Positions 44,939-58,092 of a DNA stretch of 64,000 nt are shown here, piece after piece. The first letter of the stretch is position 1. Each line of letters starts with the position of its first letter. This DNA comes from Isoetes taiwanensis (taxonomy: Eukaryota; Streptophyta; Lycopodiopsida; Isoetales; Isoetaceae): the NCBI GenBank assembly GCA_021234155.1, contig JAJEKV010000014.1, forward strand, positions 8,449,563-8,513,562. The letters run 5' to 3'. A model generated the notes under the pieces. That model had not been told where the DNA came from, searched no databases, and saw only the letters and a list, made by a program, of their open reading frames with translations. The translations under genes and the position numbers were made by a program.

Positions 44939-47019
44939 ATTGGCATATTGTTTGCTCACTTGCGTCCATTTTTTGCAGCAAGCCTCTGAATCCTTATTAA
45001 ACTTGGGGCAAACGGCAACCAACTTTGTATTGCTTTGGCGGCTTAGAAAACTCATCAGCCATTCTACCACAAATATGAATCAAGGATGTCGTTTAAACAT
45101 CATCCCATCGTTCAAACCTTTTAACTTCTTCTTTTAATTGACCTTCTTGTTTCTTAACTATCCTGCCCTTTTGCAAGCAGCTTTCCCTTACCTTCATTCA
45201 CGTTTGTCACATGATAATTCAATGCAACTTCTGCAAGGAGATGACAAAAGTTGCTGCTTGAGGTGGCTTAACACCATATAAAAACCCTTGGATGAAATCG
45301 TGGATAAGAGCCATGCTGAAAACCTTGTATTGGAAACATTGGCAGTGGATAATTGGCAAAGGTATTTGGAGTAGCAAATGGATTGTTCACACCTCCTCCA
45401 CTTTCAACAGATTTCTTGCCTTGTTCAGACATTTGTCAAGTGAAGAACTTCTGCAATTATAAACAAAGAGTAGGACTGTTGTCAGTAACAAGGATTTTTG
45501 TTAATAGCAAACACGAATAGGTTAGAGATAGAGCATGATGTTGAGTGTTAATCTTGAATCTGTTGGTAATATTAAAGGATACAAGTTGCAGCAGGCAGAT
45601 CATATATTGCCAAGTACCAAATGGTATATTCTAAAAAACAAGGTGAATAAACTGCATAGACATATAAACTGGTCTACTTTGGCAGATGGCATCAGAATTT
45701 ATGCAAGAAATATAAAAAAACCTTAATTTTTTCCTTACTACATCAGAAATCCATCCTAAGTTCCTCATTATCTACATTTTAGCTCTAAGAAGTAAAAATT
45801 TGAAGTAAAAAATTCGTATACAAGAATCTGTAGAAAGCTTCAAAGAACTTCCAGCACCGAAATTACCACTATCTGTAGAGAGCAGACAGCGCTCCGGAAC
45901 TTCTAGTTGTGATCAAAATTTGGATCAAAATTTTTGCCTTATTTTTGTCTGACGTGGTTTCCAGGTAGACTGGGGAGCGAACTCACAGGGGACTTCCCCC
46001 GTCAATTTCAGATGTCAATGGCGCCTCCACATCATCAATAAATCATAGATTGACACCCTTGAATGGAATCTCATGGGTGAGGAAAATTGCCCACATGGCA
46101 TATTATTGTTGGACATTTTAATAAGTGACACCCAAGTGAAATCTGGCCTAAAACCAATTAAAAAAAAACAGAAAAAAAGAAATGCAGTCATCATGGACTA
46201 CACGAATCAATGTCTGCCACGTGGCAGAGAGAGATTGGTAGGTATGAAACTTTGGTCTCCGACACTCTAATATTTGAAATATTTCACGGGGCTCCGACGA
46301 ATATGCGCAGCTCAATTCCAATTCTCTTCTCTCTAAATCGGAGAATTCTAGCCTTAATTATGTCCAAAATGGAGGATCAGCATCGCCTAATTTCAAAACT
46401 TCCGGCCGAAGAAGGCATATTTGTTCTCAATTCACCTAAAATCTCTTAACTCATGCGCTCTTTTTTGAATCTTTTCTTGCAGAGGTTGTGCTAGCAGCTC
46501 TGAATTGGGATGTAAATCCGCGCCAAAAATAGATTAGAATGGATACGTCAGCCCGTGGCAATAACGGATCTTATCCTTGAAATTCTCACCCCAGAATTGC
46601 GGCGGAGCGCTCTTCAGGCATTGAGCAGACATCTTAGATTGGTACAAGATTATGATGCTCTGTTTTTTCAAATTATCCTCTTCTTATGGAAACGATTGAA
46701 CATCCTTGCAGAAGCGTGTTATGAATCCAGATCATTACCTGGATGCCGGGTGCAAATTTTTTTATTCTTGTGCTACCCTTTCAGTTTTTGCTTCAAGTAA
46801 GTATGGTGAATTAGGAATTTGGGTTTTAGGTTTAAGCGGATATGTGAAATCATGCTCGATCTTAACAGGAAATAGTTAACGCCTCTGCTTAAAACAGTTC
46901 ACCAGACAAGCATCCTACCGTCTTGGAGACGTTCTCACCTTGTTTCAGGCCGTAGTTGCAAATAAAGAATCTCATGTTTGGTTACAATGATCAACTTTAC
47001 AACATAAAAGGGCAAAAAA
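44939..47019. other. segment splitting the right arm of E2; no clear gene
   Basis: A minus-strand stretch at about 45265-45435 reads like protein (MSEQGKKSVESGGGVNNPF, then ANYPLPMFPIQGFQHGSYP), with donor- and acceptor-like sites nearby, but no domain is recognised. Further on, 46260-46800 has short open stretches only. Possibly the relic of a gene or DNA transposon. Confidence 0.3.
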
Positions 47020-47840
47020 ATGAGGACCCTTGAAAATAAGGGCATCGGTTTGGAAAAACCTTCATGACATATTTAACAAAATTTGGACTTATTCAAATCT
47101 AATAAATGTATATTTTTATCTTTTATTGATTTTAATAATTTGTTCTGTTTATCTTTAGATAAAAAATATGATACTTACTAAAGTTTTAAAGTTGCTTTCT
47201 AAACTAATTCTTGGTTCCATCTATTTAGAATTAAATTTTCATCTAAGATAACCCTGTATAATTAAAATGCTATTTTTTTTAAAATATTTAAAGAAAGTTT
47301 TAATTGAAATTAATTAAATGATTACGTTTATCTTTGATTAAAATATTTTTACTTCATCAATAATAAATTATTTAATAGTTATTATTAAACCAATAACTTT
47401 ATATCATTTAATTAATTTCAACTTAAAACCTTCCTTAAAGTATTTTTAAAAGTGTAAAAATTTGTAAATTGTAAAATTCTAATAATAGTTTTAAGTCAAT
47501 CGCTTATCAAACCATCAAATTTCATTTATTATCATGATTGCTAAATCTTGAATCTGTTAAATCAATAAAAATTGAAATTTTTATATTTTTGAAATGTCTA
47601 ATTCTAAATAGATTCAAATAAAAATTAGTTTGAAAATCAAGTTTATTCTTTGATAACCATTATAGTTTTAATTTAAAGATAACCTTATAAAAATAATAAC
47701 AATCAAGAAGAATCACACAATACATATATTCTTATAATGGCGTTCTTGAAGTGTTATCTATTAAATCTGAATAAGTCCAAATTTTGTTGAATATGTCATT
47801 AATATTTTGTTAACGAGTCCTCTTGATAAGGACCTTCCCT
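47020..47840. repeat. AT-rich fold-back element, about 0.8 kb
   Basis: 47064-47106 and 47757-47799 are inverted copies (ATGACATATT.AACAAAATTTGGAC..). Inner parts also pair: CTATTTAGAATTA near 47221 with TAATTCTAAATAG near 47598, and GAAATTAATTAAATGA near 47308 with TCATTTAATTAATTTC near 47404. It is very AT-rich and non-coding. It looks like a hairpin MITE or other fold-back element; no target duplication was established. Confidence 0.75.
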
Positions 47841-47930
47841 GAATATAGTTTTATACTTATTTATTATTTGTGTTTGTTATTTACTATCTTATCTACTATT
47901 GGGTTTTATCAAAAAATACTTGGATATGTG

Positions 47931-48278
47931 TTAGTAAATTTAATCAATACCCTCAACTCAATGATTGATTAAAATTAATGAATGTGGTTCTCATTTGTTT
48001 CGCAAAGAAGGAAAAACGAGTAGCAAAAATCTAACAAAACATGTTTGAAGAAGGTTAGTAAATTTAACCAATATCCCTCAACTCAATGATTGATTAAAAT
48101 TAACGAATGTAGTTGTCATTTGTTTGGCGAAGAAGGAAAAACGAGTAGCAAAAATCTAACAAGATATGTGTTGAAGAAGGTTAGTAAATTTAATCAATAT
48201 CCCTCAACTCAATGATTGATTAAAATTAATAAATGTGGTTGTCATTTGTTTGGCGAAGAAGGAAAAATGAGTAACGAA
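47931..48278 (+). repeat. tandem repeat, about 125-bp unit, about 3 copies
   Basis: Units start TTAGTAAATTTAA.CAATA at 47931, 48055 and 48181 and contain CCTCAACTCAATGATTGATT and GGCGAAGAAGGAAAAACGAG. The third unit is interrupted by E3 and resumes at 58093 (AAATCTAACAA). Confidence 0.9.
48274..48278. repeat. E3 target-site duplication, left (ACGAA)
   Basis: ACGAA precedes E3 and recurs at 58088-58092. Uninterrupted repeat units have the same local sequence (AGTAGCAAAAATC), confirming the junction. Confidence 0.9.
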
Positions 48279-49875
48279 TGTGACGTTCCACATATTTATA
48301 CGCCCTTTTGAGTATAAATACATGACACGTCATTATGAATAATTAATGACACATTAATTATTCATACGCTAAGGTTAGCTATGTTAATAATTCATTATTA
48401 AAGTGAAAACCTAACCTAAAACCCTAATTCGAATTTAGGGCTTAACCTAATATTAAAAAGGGCTAAAATACCAAATTAGCTAATATTGACCAATCTAAAG
48501 TCGCCACCTGGCCCAAATCGATTGGGCAAGGCAGAGTTTCCAATTTGGGACACCCAAATTGGGGGTTGCACCCCAACTTGCCCCAATTCGATTTGCGGCA
48601 ATTGGAGATGGAGGAGGAGATCTTTGCCCAACTTGGGAGATCTTTGTTCGACCCTCTTCCGGCCCGGAAGGATGGTGACCCGTGGGGATAGTGGAGCTAG
48701 CTATGGTTCCGGTTAGTACGTAGTTAGTTTAGTTGTGATTCTAGTAGGCTAGCGCCTCTGTCAGGCTTCTTTGCTTGTCTCTGATGATGATTAACCCTTG
48801 TTTGATAGTTAGAACTGTTCTCAACTATTGACTATGCTCTGTGATGGATGGATGGATGTATCTTTGGTAGTATCTCTGTTAGTTCTTCCAGAAAGCAGGG
48901 ATTAAGGGGGGGAGAGACCTCTGTGACCTATGTTCATTAATATGCTCCTAGTATCTTCCATAGTTATACCCGGTACTTGCGGCTCAGGTACAAGATCCCA
49001 CCCGAGCCGTGTGGAATCTATGGCATGATTGAAGCACCGGACAAGGGGGCGTGAGTGATGAAGAAGTGTGGGGTGGGGTCTCACCGAAAGCATAAAAGGC
49101 TATGGGGACTCCTTCAATTGAGCTAGGTCCGATAGCCGGCCGCTGAACCAGTGTCGAGTATGGGTCCGACACTCCCCGGTACAGTGAGTGTGATCATCCC
49201 GTACTTTGTGTAGATTTAGGGGAGTAGGTCTGCACGGATGCGGGGTCGCCGCGCACGCACGTATTCTCTAGCTCACCCATGGAATCACTGCGACCACGGG
49301 AAGGACACTTCCACGACCCGCCTCATCGGACGGGGAGATGTAACCCGGAGTAGTCCCGAAGGGTGATGCCTTGGGATTGCGTCTCCGGACGGCTACAATG
49401 ACGCCATAGCTTGATTCAGCTCATCTGCAAAGTGTGCACAGGAGGGACGGATGGAGTGGACAACCCTAGCCACTGTTCTATGCCAGCCAACGCCAGGTTA
49501 TACCTCTGTCTGCGGATCTCTTGAGACCGAGCCGTCAGTCCATCCTCACAGGAGTCTGAGCCGGGGTAGAACCTGGGGTTTGGGGTGTTTTCCTTAGGAT
49601 TAGATGCATCTTCTTTTCTGTTATCATCAGTTGGATGGATGTGCCACCCTTCGTGGTGGATATTTATTATATGATTATGTTGTGTGCTAACCTTGTATTC
49701 ACGCTTCCGTGATATAGGAGTCCCATTGAAGGCGTGGGCCGAACGACTTCACCCGGGCATCTTTCTATGGATGGTCCGAGTTAGACGGAGGGCCCTGCTC
49801 ATGGTGCGCTGATTGCCATGGGAGGGGGAAGTCCCTGTATGTATACGTCTGGAGTGCCGTATATGGAGCGTCACA
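48279..49875 (+). repeat. E3 5' LTR
   Basis: 1597 bp from TGTGACGTTCCACAT to GGAGCGTCACA. A CATATTTATACGCCC near 48290 and GAGTATAAATACATGAC near 48310 are TATA-like. Confidence 0.92.
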
Positions 49876-49876
49876 G

Positions 49877-49888
49877 TGGTATCAGAGC
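49877..49888 (+). promoter_or_regulatory. E3 primer-binding site
   Basis: TGGTATCAGAGC, the exact initiator-Met tRNA complement, one base after the 5' LTR. Confidence 0.93.
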
Positions 49889-50225
49889 CATGATTTTGGT
49901 GGACCGAAATCATAGCACTGACCAAATCTCTAACCCGTTAGTTCGGTAGTTGAGCGGGAGTTTAAGCTAGTTGGACTGCCTAACTTTTCGGTGATTTAGT
50001 CTTGTGCTAGTTGATGTAACAAATTGTTGAGATTTAGGAAGTTTAGGGCGATTTTGGAGGGAAAAAGGGATGACTGGAGGACCCAAGTTTAGATGGGCTA
50101 TAATTTTTTGTAGGTAGCTTGGATGAAGGCGAAAATGGTTCCAACGGATCGGGCAGCTCCCAAATACCCTAGGGGGCACGTTTCCTGGGGTCGAAATGGC
50201 AGCACCAAGGCGAAAAGTAAAAAAA

Positions 50226-50275
50226 GGGCGCTGCTAGCGGATGAAGTGTATTAGCGTATAACGCTAACAGCGCCC
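50226..50275 (+). other. hairpin in the E3 leader
   Basis: GGGCGCTGCTAGCG (50226-50239) pairs with CGCTAACAGCGCCC (50262-50275) at 13 of 14 positions around a 22-nt loop, about 340 nt after the primer-binding site. Confidence 0.75.
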
Positions 50276-50665
50276 CATACGGTCACGCGTATAAAAATAT
50301 GCGCCTGTTTTTTTCTTTTTTTTTTAAGTTTTACCTTTTCCGCTCGCGTTTTGAACCCGTGACCTTCCACCTCCAACCCAACACTCTTTCCATTTTGCCA
50401 ACTTTCTTTATGTACCATATAAATCTTCTATTCCTTTGTTATACATATTTAATGTTCTGTTTTATCCAGTTAGCAGTTCTTTTAAGCAAAAGGTACATCA
50501 TGGGATTGAACCTTTAACCTTCTGCACCCAAGCCAACACCTTTACCAATGAACCAACTTCTTTCTTGAACGGATATATCCCTTTTTCTAGTATTTATAGT
50601 GCATCTATTTCATATTTAAATTAGAGGCGTGCCTTTGGTAAACCCACGTTGTGGAGGCAACAACT

Positions 50666-50776
50666 CCACCAGAGCAAGCTCTTCTCGCCATAGCCGCCAG
50701 AGCAAGCTCTCTCGCGATAGTCGCCGGAGTAAACAGTCTTGCTATAGCCATGGGAGTCGACCTCTCTCTGCCATAG
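50666..50776 (+). repeat. minisatellite, 27-29-bp unit, 4 copies
   Basis: Diverged units ending in ATAG at 50666-50693, 50694-50720, 50721-50747 and 50748-50776 (pattern CCGCCAGAGCAAGCTCTCTCG). Confidence 0.75.
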
Positions 50777-53700
50777 TCAACCGGATAACTATTAACCATA
50801 TATAAAGCTAGTATCCCCTAGGAATAAACCGACCAAATGACACGACGTAATCTAGCAAGTCCGGCCAACTTGTTATGATAACATCAACTCACTTGGTGGG
50901 ACTAATTCCGGAATTTTAATTAACAACGACAGGGCAACTCTCTAGAATAGCAGCGTGTATTATATCCTTGGATATTCTTTAGGCGACGATAATAATGTCC
51001 ACTTATCGGCGTTCCTCGACCTATAACTTTAATTATTTTTCCTTTGGTAGATGCTTGATAACACAATTTCTTCGGGCCTTGCCATACTACATTCATATGC
51101 TTTATATTAGACCTTATTCGACGCTCTATAAGTAATGTTTTATAGACATAATTATAATTAATGTTGTCTCTCTCTAGTGTCTAAACCTTGACTCATCTCA
51201 ATTCCCAGAGAAAGGATTTCTTTTCGCCCAACCAACTAGGGACTGCCATGCAGCACCCCTCTAGACCATGGGTAGCTTTAATCCTACCACCCCTCACTAC
51301 TTCTTCTCAATGGTCGTGTTCTTTTTATGGACCATTTTCCCAGACCACGGTACAAACTCTGTAATACGTAGTGAGTGCTTGTGTTAGAACCCCCACAATA
51401 ATGTCAACACTTTGTGCCAAACTTCACCGTCTATATGGATGTGATTAATTATCTGTGCCACACGCCTGTCAAAGTGACAGCAGTCTACCCTCTTTTGGAG
51501 TTGTTCTCCCATACATTCCAATGCCACCCAACCATTGTTGATTACTCACCTCCTTCTAGGGTACCTAGATAAGGTCCGAGCAAAATGTTTCCAACCATTA
51601 TTTTAATACCTAAACGTCTTTAGGTTCTGCAAATGAACTTACATATTCCAAGGGATTATATGAATATCCCAAAGGACAGTACCACCCAAAGACCTCTCAA
51701 GATAGGCCTCCTCTATTCAGAGATCTTGTGTTCAAGTCTCTGGGGGTCTGTCATATGTCCTCATGGATGCTGCCAATATGGCATGACGTATAAATGCTAT
51801 CTACCTATCTATCTATTTATTAAAAAGGTCCTTGGTGAATTCAATTCACCATGTTGTCCTAGGACATGCAAGTCTTCTTCCCTAAGCCATACACCAAATC
51901 TTTAAAGAGTTTTCCAGCTCTTGCTGCCTTTCAAGCCACAGGTATACCTTTGCATGTTAGCAAAGACTAACCTTCATGTTAGGAAATAACCTTCCTATCC
52001 AGATTGCTAAATATCATTCATAAGGGCCCTTTATTCCTTCTCTTCTTCAATATGTTTTCTACGTCTATGATCGATGTTCAGTATTCCGACCCTTACGCCT
52101 GGCACAGCGTACACATTTCACCCTTTGGCTGTGACCTTTATTTAGTAGAGTCATTAATCCATTCACTCCTTTACGTATTCATTAATCGTCTTGTGGCTTC
52201 TAAGCCGCTATTATATGTTCCCTATATTGTTAAACCACCTATCATTGGGGGGTTATGATTCAACGTTCTCCTACATCCTAGAAATGTTAGTCATTACATT
52301 TCTCTGTTATGATGTTGTGCTACTGTTCTGACATTCCAAATGACTTGACATCCTTACTTAAGCCATAGTCATGGCCTAAAAGCGGGTGAGCCTTCGTATA
52401 AATCGTGAATTACCTGGAGTCATCAAGTTGCCTGCCTGGTATTTTGTATATCCTAACTTACACCTCCATGTAACCCATGTTGTTCACCACTGCCTGATCT
52501 GGGTATGGATCATGTGGGAAAGCTAGTCTTAGGTGTCTATGCAAGACACATTTGGACTTCTAGCAAGTAACTGCTATTTGCTATCTATCCTGGAATTGTA
52601 CTACTGTACTGTTCCACTCAATAATCTTAAGCTTCATTCTATGGCCCGTTGACATTTACTTCATGTACCAACTACAACATTATACCCTAGCATGCAACGG
52701 ATTGACGCTCCTTTGCACATTCCGAACATACTCTAAACACTTCATCAGTCACTTTGAAGTACACTCGTCTTTCTCTCCTTGTATCGGCACTATTATTGTA
52801 TGTGTACATGGTATGTACATGATAAACATATATCCACATCCCACACTGCTAGAGCTCTGCTCTAACTTAGCTCAAGTGTAACCTTAGTAGTTCTTCCAAA
52901 CAGAACCCATTGCCTATGTACCTTTATGATGGGGCTGTGCCACCTACTTCCCAAATGGACAGGGGCCAATTCTATGTTGGACTTGTATATGCTGCCTATA
53001 TTTTGATAGGATCTCTAGCTATTTCAAGCATTCCTTTAGTACCTTATGGTACTAAACCCCCGTACATAAACTCTGTTTTTCCCACGGGATTATGCTAAAA
53101 TTCCAAAGGTAATAATGAGATGGAGGCATTAAAATCTTTTCCCTACTCTCTTAAGAGTTCCACAGCCATCATCTCTAAGGGGTCTATGCCTCAAGGCAAC
53201 GGATCCTCCACCTTCTACTTCAGCATCTAGAAGTGTTTTCCGCGAGTAGGGTAACTCTTAGGATATATGGACTATTGGTCTATATAATCTCACCCCTTCT
53301 AATCTATACACCTCGTCTTGATTTTTATCGGGACTTGGAATTGCTGTGTATTGCCCTCTTCTCGGTTATCCCTAAAGGTATAATCGCCAAAGTCATCATA
53401 TTCCTTCTTTTCTTCCATCAGGGGGACGCGATATTTTTATACATCGTTTTATTTCCAAACCAAATAAATGCTCTCAGCTTATAACAATGAAGTAATTCAT
53501 TGGTATCTAGAACCTTTGAGTAGCTAAGCTCTCATTATCAGTTATTCCAACACCATTCCAATTATCCTCGGGATGTTTTTGAATATAACATCACCGTATA
53601 TGCTGGACTTACTCTAGCTATTCTCACTGATTTAAACTCTTCTCATATCCCTTAGTACGACGTATCTAAGATAGTCAACTCTAACCATTGGGATAGCTTG

Positions 53701-55646
53701 AATGCTTATCTCTGGTAAAACATACCTAACCCAATATCTTCGTATATAAGCATGTCATTATGCTTATTCTTTACACCTTGTCAAGTAATGTTTCACTCAC
53801 CTTGTACGGCTATTCTTCTATCTTTTAATATGATATACATCTGCATATCACAATTAACATCTTCGATCTCCTCGATAGTGTAGTATGTAATACTACTCAA
53901 TCCTTCAAACATCCGAAACCACTACGTTGTTATTATGAGATATATTAACATGTGTGCACCAACCCTAACTCTAGACTCATATGTAATTCGTTGACGTAGC
54001 CACCTAGCTGCTTGTACTATATATGCTGTGGTTTTCACACCACACCTTCTAGACTCTCTAGCCTTAGGTTGCCTTGGTCCTCACGCTCTAGTCCTAAATT
54101 CCATAGGGGCACATGCCACCCTAAGTTCCTAGTGGACATACTTAATGTCTACTATAGGAATTATTACCTTCATTACTTCCGTATTCATATATGTGAACTA
54201 AAAGTTCTATTACACATCTTATCTTTTTCTAGTTATGGTTTTTCCATTAAATGCTCCTAGATATACACACACGCTACCGAGTCGACAACACATTCTCCTT
54301 GGTGAGATGTTCCTAGGGCACCTACCTTCTTCATACTCCAGACTTTGGTCCATTCAAAGTGTTTCTCCAAATTCTCTATATTTGAAATGTTGTTTACAAC
54401 AACTTTCAACCATCTCTTGTCCCCCACTTGTCGTATGGATACATTACTTGCCTTCCTAATGTATCATTAGTTGAAGGTCAACTTCCCTTCATAATCTAGC
54501 TTCACCAAAGTTCCAACATACCTTGCAGCCTTTAGATGGTTGCGCCTGGTCCTACCGATTATCGTCTTCTCTTGACCTTGTGTGGGGTACGTTCCACACT
54601 ATTGTCCAGTCTGTTATACGGCATCTCGATGCTCCCAGCAGACATCAGATATGTCCCTTTCCTTAATTTATATCATGCATAATCGTCATGCAATTGACCG
54701 ACGCCATTAAGCGTATCCACGTGGCTAAGTAGTCTTCTTAGTCATCAATACTCTTGCATCTTTCATGCCTCAGGAACATAATGTATATGTAATTTTATAA
54801 TCCATAGCTTATGGATCGATATCCTCATACACCATGACCTTCAAGGTCCCATGGGGGCGTGATTTAATATATTTATTTATTTATTTATTCTCCATCGTTC
54901 CGCGAATCATACCTCGATTCAAGTAGCAATAGCTATAAAGTGTCGGACAGTCTATACCTTCACCACCATTGTCGAAACCTACACTTCTAAAGTCGTTTCC
55001 CTCCCAGGAGCTGGGTACTCATAATCCAGTTTCCACCTTAGTAAAGTGCCTTTCTAATGTGGTCTATGGTAGATAATCATAAACCACTTCGTAATTATTA
55101 GGTCCAGTGTTTCAATCAAATACCAACCATCGTCATACCAATTTTTATAGAGTACCCATCCAAAATAGGGATACCTTAACACTCCTTATTCCCAACATTC
55201 AACACTTCTACTTCAAGTAAGAGCCCAGGACCTGCTCAGTCATCACCATATAACAGGCTCAGGACAGACCAGGCATGCTTTCGATGCTTCTGCCGGGGAC
55301 ACTATAGTCACAACTGGCCTTCTGTGATACAGGACGATTGCATAACCATACCACTGCCGGATAGCGACCCGGGCGATACCAATTACGTCGAATGTATATG
55401 TCAGCTGTACCTGTGCCCTGTAAATATAAGAGTATCTGTATGTGTGATAAATTTACGAAAACAGCAGTAAAATAAATAAGTAATTCAAATGTAAGAATAT
55501 CGGGACGTCTGGTAAACATATAAACATAACCAATGAATTAATATGTGTCCTCATGTGACTGTAATCTATCCTAAAGATAGAGAGTGTGGGAGTGGAAACA
55601 TTAAAGATAATCGAAAGGAGTAAGCTATTTAAACACATAATCAAAT

Positions 55647-55681
<35 letters not shown>
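55647..55681 (+). repeat. GATA microsatellite
   Basis: About eight perfect ATAG/GATA tetranucleotides in a row inside the E3 internal region. Confidence 0.95.
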
Positions 55682-55686
<5 letters not shown>

Positions 55687-56471
55687 AGGAGATAAGTATG
55701 TATGTCTTACACAAACTTCTGAGGGGATAACGAGACTTACATTAGGTTATAACAAGGTTATGAATAATAAATTATGAAGAACTCTGTCTGTACTTAATAT
55801 TAAAGTATATAGGTAAAACTGTCCGACACAGTACAATATATAATTGTATTAAAGGATAGGTATAACTGTACTGAGGATAGGAACATACGAGTTCTTAAAA
55901 CTGTAACAAAATAGGAAAACAAAATTTTGCTACAAAATTAAATTAAGGCTGGCTGTAATAAAATGAATTACAAAATCAAGCGGGAATATAACACACATAT
56001 ACACAGAAGTTAATATCATTACAATGGCTTTCTAATAAACAGTACGAGATTAATAACTCCGTATTATAATATAGGTAGGAAGGTGTATTTTTACGTCGTA
56101 GCACAACAACAAATAGAACTTGCTTATAAGAACAACAAATAGAACTTGCTTATATCTATACCTGTCTATAATATATAATCAGTTACACGTATATAAAAAG
56201 AATGATTTCTAAATTAGAAAAACTCTGAACTCGTCACCACGAATGAAACAGTGAGACTTTCACAAACCTTGCCTGTTGACTTTTGACAGTCCTAAGCCAT
56301 GATCATGTCTGATCTATACCTCTACCTTTTATATTCCAGAGTTATAAATTGCACATTACAAGTCATTTCAAACTTAATCACTTTGAACATGACAACGTCT
56401 GTGTGACTTATAATCTCACGCTATCTCTTTAAGGAGGGGAGACTTCCTTGATGCTGAGGACACATCATTTT

Positions 56472-56485
56472 TAAGGTGGGGAGAA
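56472..56485 (+). promoter_or_regulatory. E3 polypurine tract
   Basis: AAGGTGGGGAGAA directly before the 3' LTR. The same tract precedes the E7 3' LTR. Confidence 0.88.
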
Positions 56486-58087
56486 TGTGACGTTCCACAT
56501 ATTTATACACTCTTTTGAGTATAAATACATGACACGTCATTATGAATAATTAATGGCACATTAATTATTCATACGCTAAGGTTAGCTATGTTAATAATTC
56601 ATTATTAAAGTGAAAACCTAACCTAAAACCCTAATTCGAATTTAGGGCTTAACCTAATATTAAAAAGGGCTAAAATACCAAATTAGCTAATATTAACCAA
56701 CCTAGAGTCGCCACCTGGCCCAAATCGATTGGGCAAGGCAGAGTTTCCAATTTGGAACACCCAAATTGGGGGTTGCACCCAACTTGCCCCAATTTGATTT
56801 GGGGCAATTGGAGATGGAGGAGGAGATGCTGCCCAACCCGGAGATGATGTTCGACCCTCTTCCAGCCAGAAGGATGGCGACCCAGGGGGATAGTGGAGCT
56901 AGCTATGGTTCCGGTTAGTACATAGTTAGTTTAGTTGTGATTCTAGTAGGCTAGCGCCTCTGTCAGGCTTCTTTGCTTGTCTCTGATGATGATTAACCCT
57001 TGTTTGATAGTTAGAATTGTTCTCAACTATTGACTATGCTCTGTGATGGATGGATGGATGTATCTTTGGTAGTATCTCTATTAGTTCTTCCAGAAAGCGG
57101 GGATTAAGGGGGGTAGAGACCTCTGTGACCTATGTTCATTAGTATGCTCCTAGTATCTTCCATAGTTTTCGGTACTTGCGGCCTGTGTACAAGATCCCAC
57201 CGAGCTGTGGAATCTATGGCATGATTGAAGCACCAGACAAGGGGCCGTAGTGATGAAGTGTGGGGTGGGGTCTCGCCTGAGCATAAAAGGCTACGGGGAC
57301 TCCTTTAGTGAGCTAGGCCTGATAGCTGGCCAGTGAACCAGCCCGGGTATGGGTCCGACACTCCCTGGGTACAGTGGTGTGATCATCCTGTACTTTGTGT
57401 AGATTTAGGGGAGTAGGTCGGGTACGGATGCGGGGGTCGCTGATGCGGCACGTATTCTCTAGCTCACCCATGGAATCACTGCGACCCTGGGAAGGGACAC
57501 TTCCCTGACCTGCCTCATCAGACCGGGGAGATGTAACCCGGAGTAGTCCCGAAGGGTGATGCCTTGGGATTGCGTCTCCGGATGGCTACAATGATGCCAT
57601 AGCTTGATTCAGCTCATCTGCAAAGTGTGCACAGGAGGGGCGGATGGAGTGGACAACCCTAGCCATCGTTTCTATGCCGATAACGCCCGGGTTATACCTA
57701 CATGCGCTGATCTCTTGAGACCGAGCCGTCAGTCCATCCTCACAGGAGTCTGAGTCGGGGTAGAACCTAGGGTTTGGGGTGTTTTCCTTAGGATTAGATG
57801 CATCTTCTTTTCTGTTATCATCAGTTGGATGGATGTGCCACCCTTCGTGGTGGATATTTATTATATGATTATGATGTGTGCTAACCTTGTATTCACGCTT
57901 CCGCGATATAGGAGTCACATTGAAGGCGTGGGCCGAATGACACCTCCATGTCCTTCACCCGGGCATCTTTCTATGGATGGTCCGAGTTAGACGGAGGGCC
58001 CTGCTCATGGTGCGCTGATTGCCATGGGAGGGGGAAGTCCCTGTATGTATACGTCCAGAGTGCCATATATGTTCAGGGAGCGTCACA
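56486..58087 (+). repeat. E3 3' LTR
   Basis: 1602 bp, matching 48279-49875; ends GGAGCGTCACA and is followed by ACGAA. Confidence 0.92.
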
Positions 58088-58092
58088 ACGAA

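Larger units (their letters stand above)
49889..56485 (+). other. E3 internal region, non-coding
   Basis: 6.6 kb, pyrimidine-rich on the plus strand up to about 55.2 kb. The longest open frames are under about 100 residues and have no recognisable domain. It contains a leader hairpin (50226-50275), a minisatellite (50666-50776), TTTA repeats (about 54870-54889), a GATA microsatellite (about 55647-55681) and the polypurine tract at its end. Confidence 0.75.
48279..58087 (+). mobile_element. E3: large LTR element without visible coding capacity (LARD-like)
   Basis: Two 1.6-kb LTRs (48279-49875 and 56486-58087) with tips TGTGACG/CGTCACA and ACGAA duplications, an initiator-Met primer site, a polypurine tract, and a 6.6-kb internal region with no gag or pol content on either strand. 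This is the plan of a large retrotransposon derivative (LARD). The LTRs differ at many C/G positions and small indels, so the insertion is not recent. Its LTR tips and 3' end match E7. Confidence 0.9.

Noticed and set aside
45142-45435. BED zinc finger of a hAT transposase
   Set aside because: A CNFCKE stretch on the plus strand looked suggestive, but no following HxxxH or transposase content was found.
48846-48860. GGATGGATGGATG as a microsatellite
   Set aside because: Only about three units; too short to list.
49967-55644. Many 60-90-residue frames in E3
   Set aside because: No match to gag, protease, RT or integrase motifs on either strand; lengths expected by chance.
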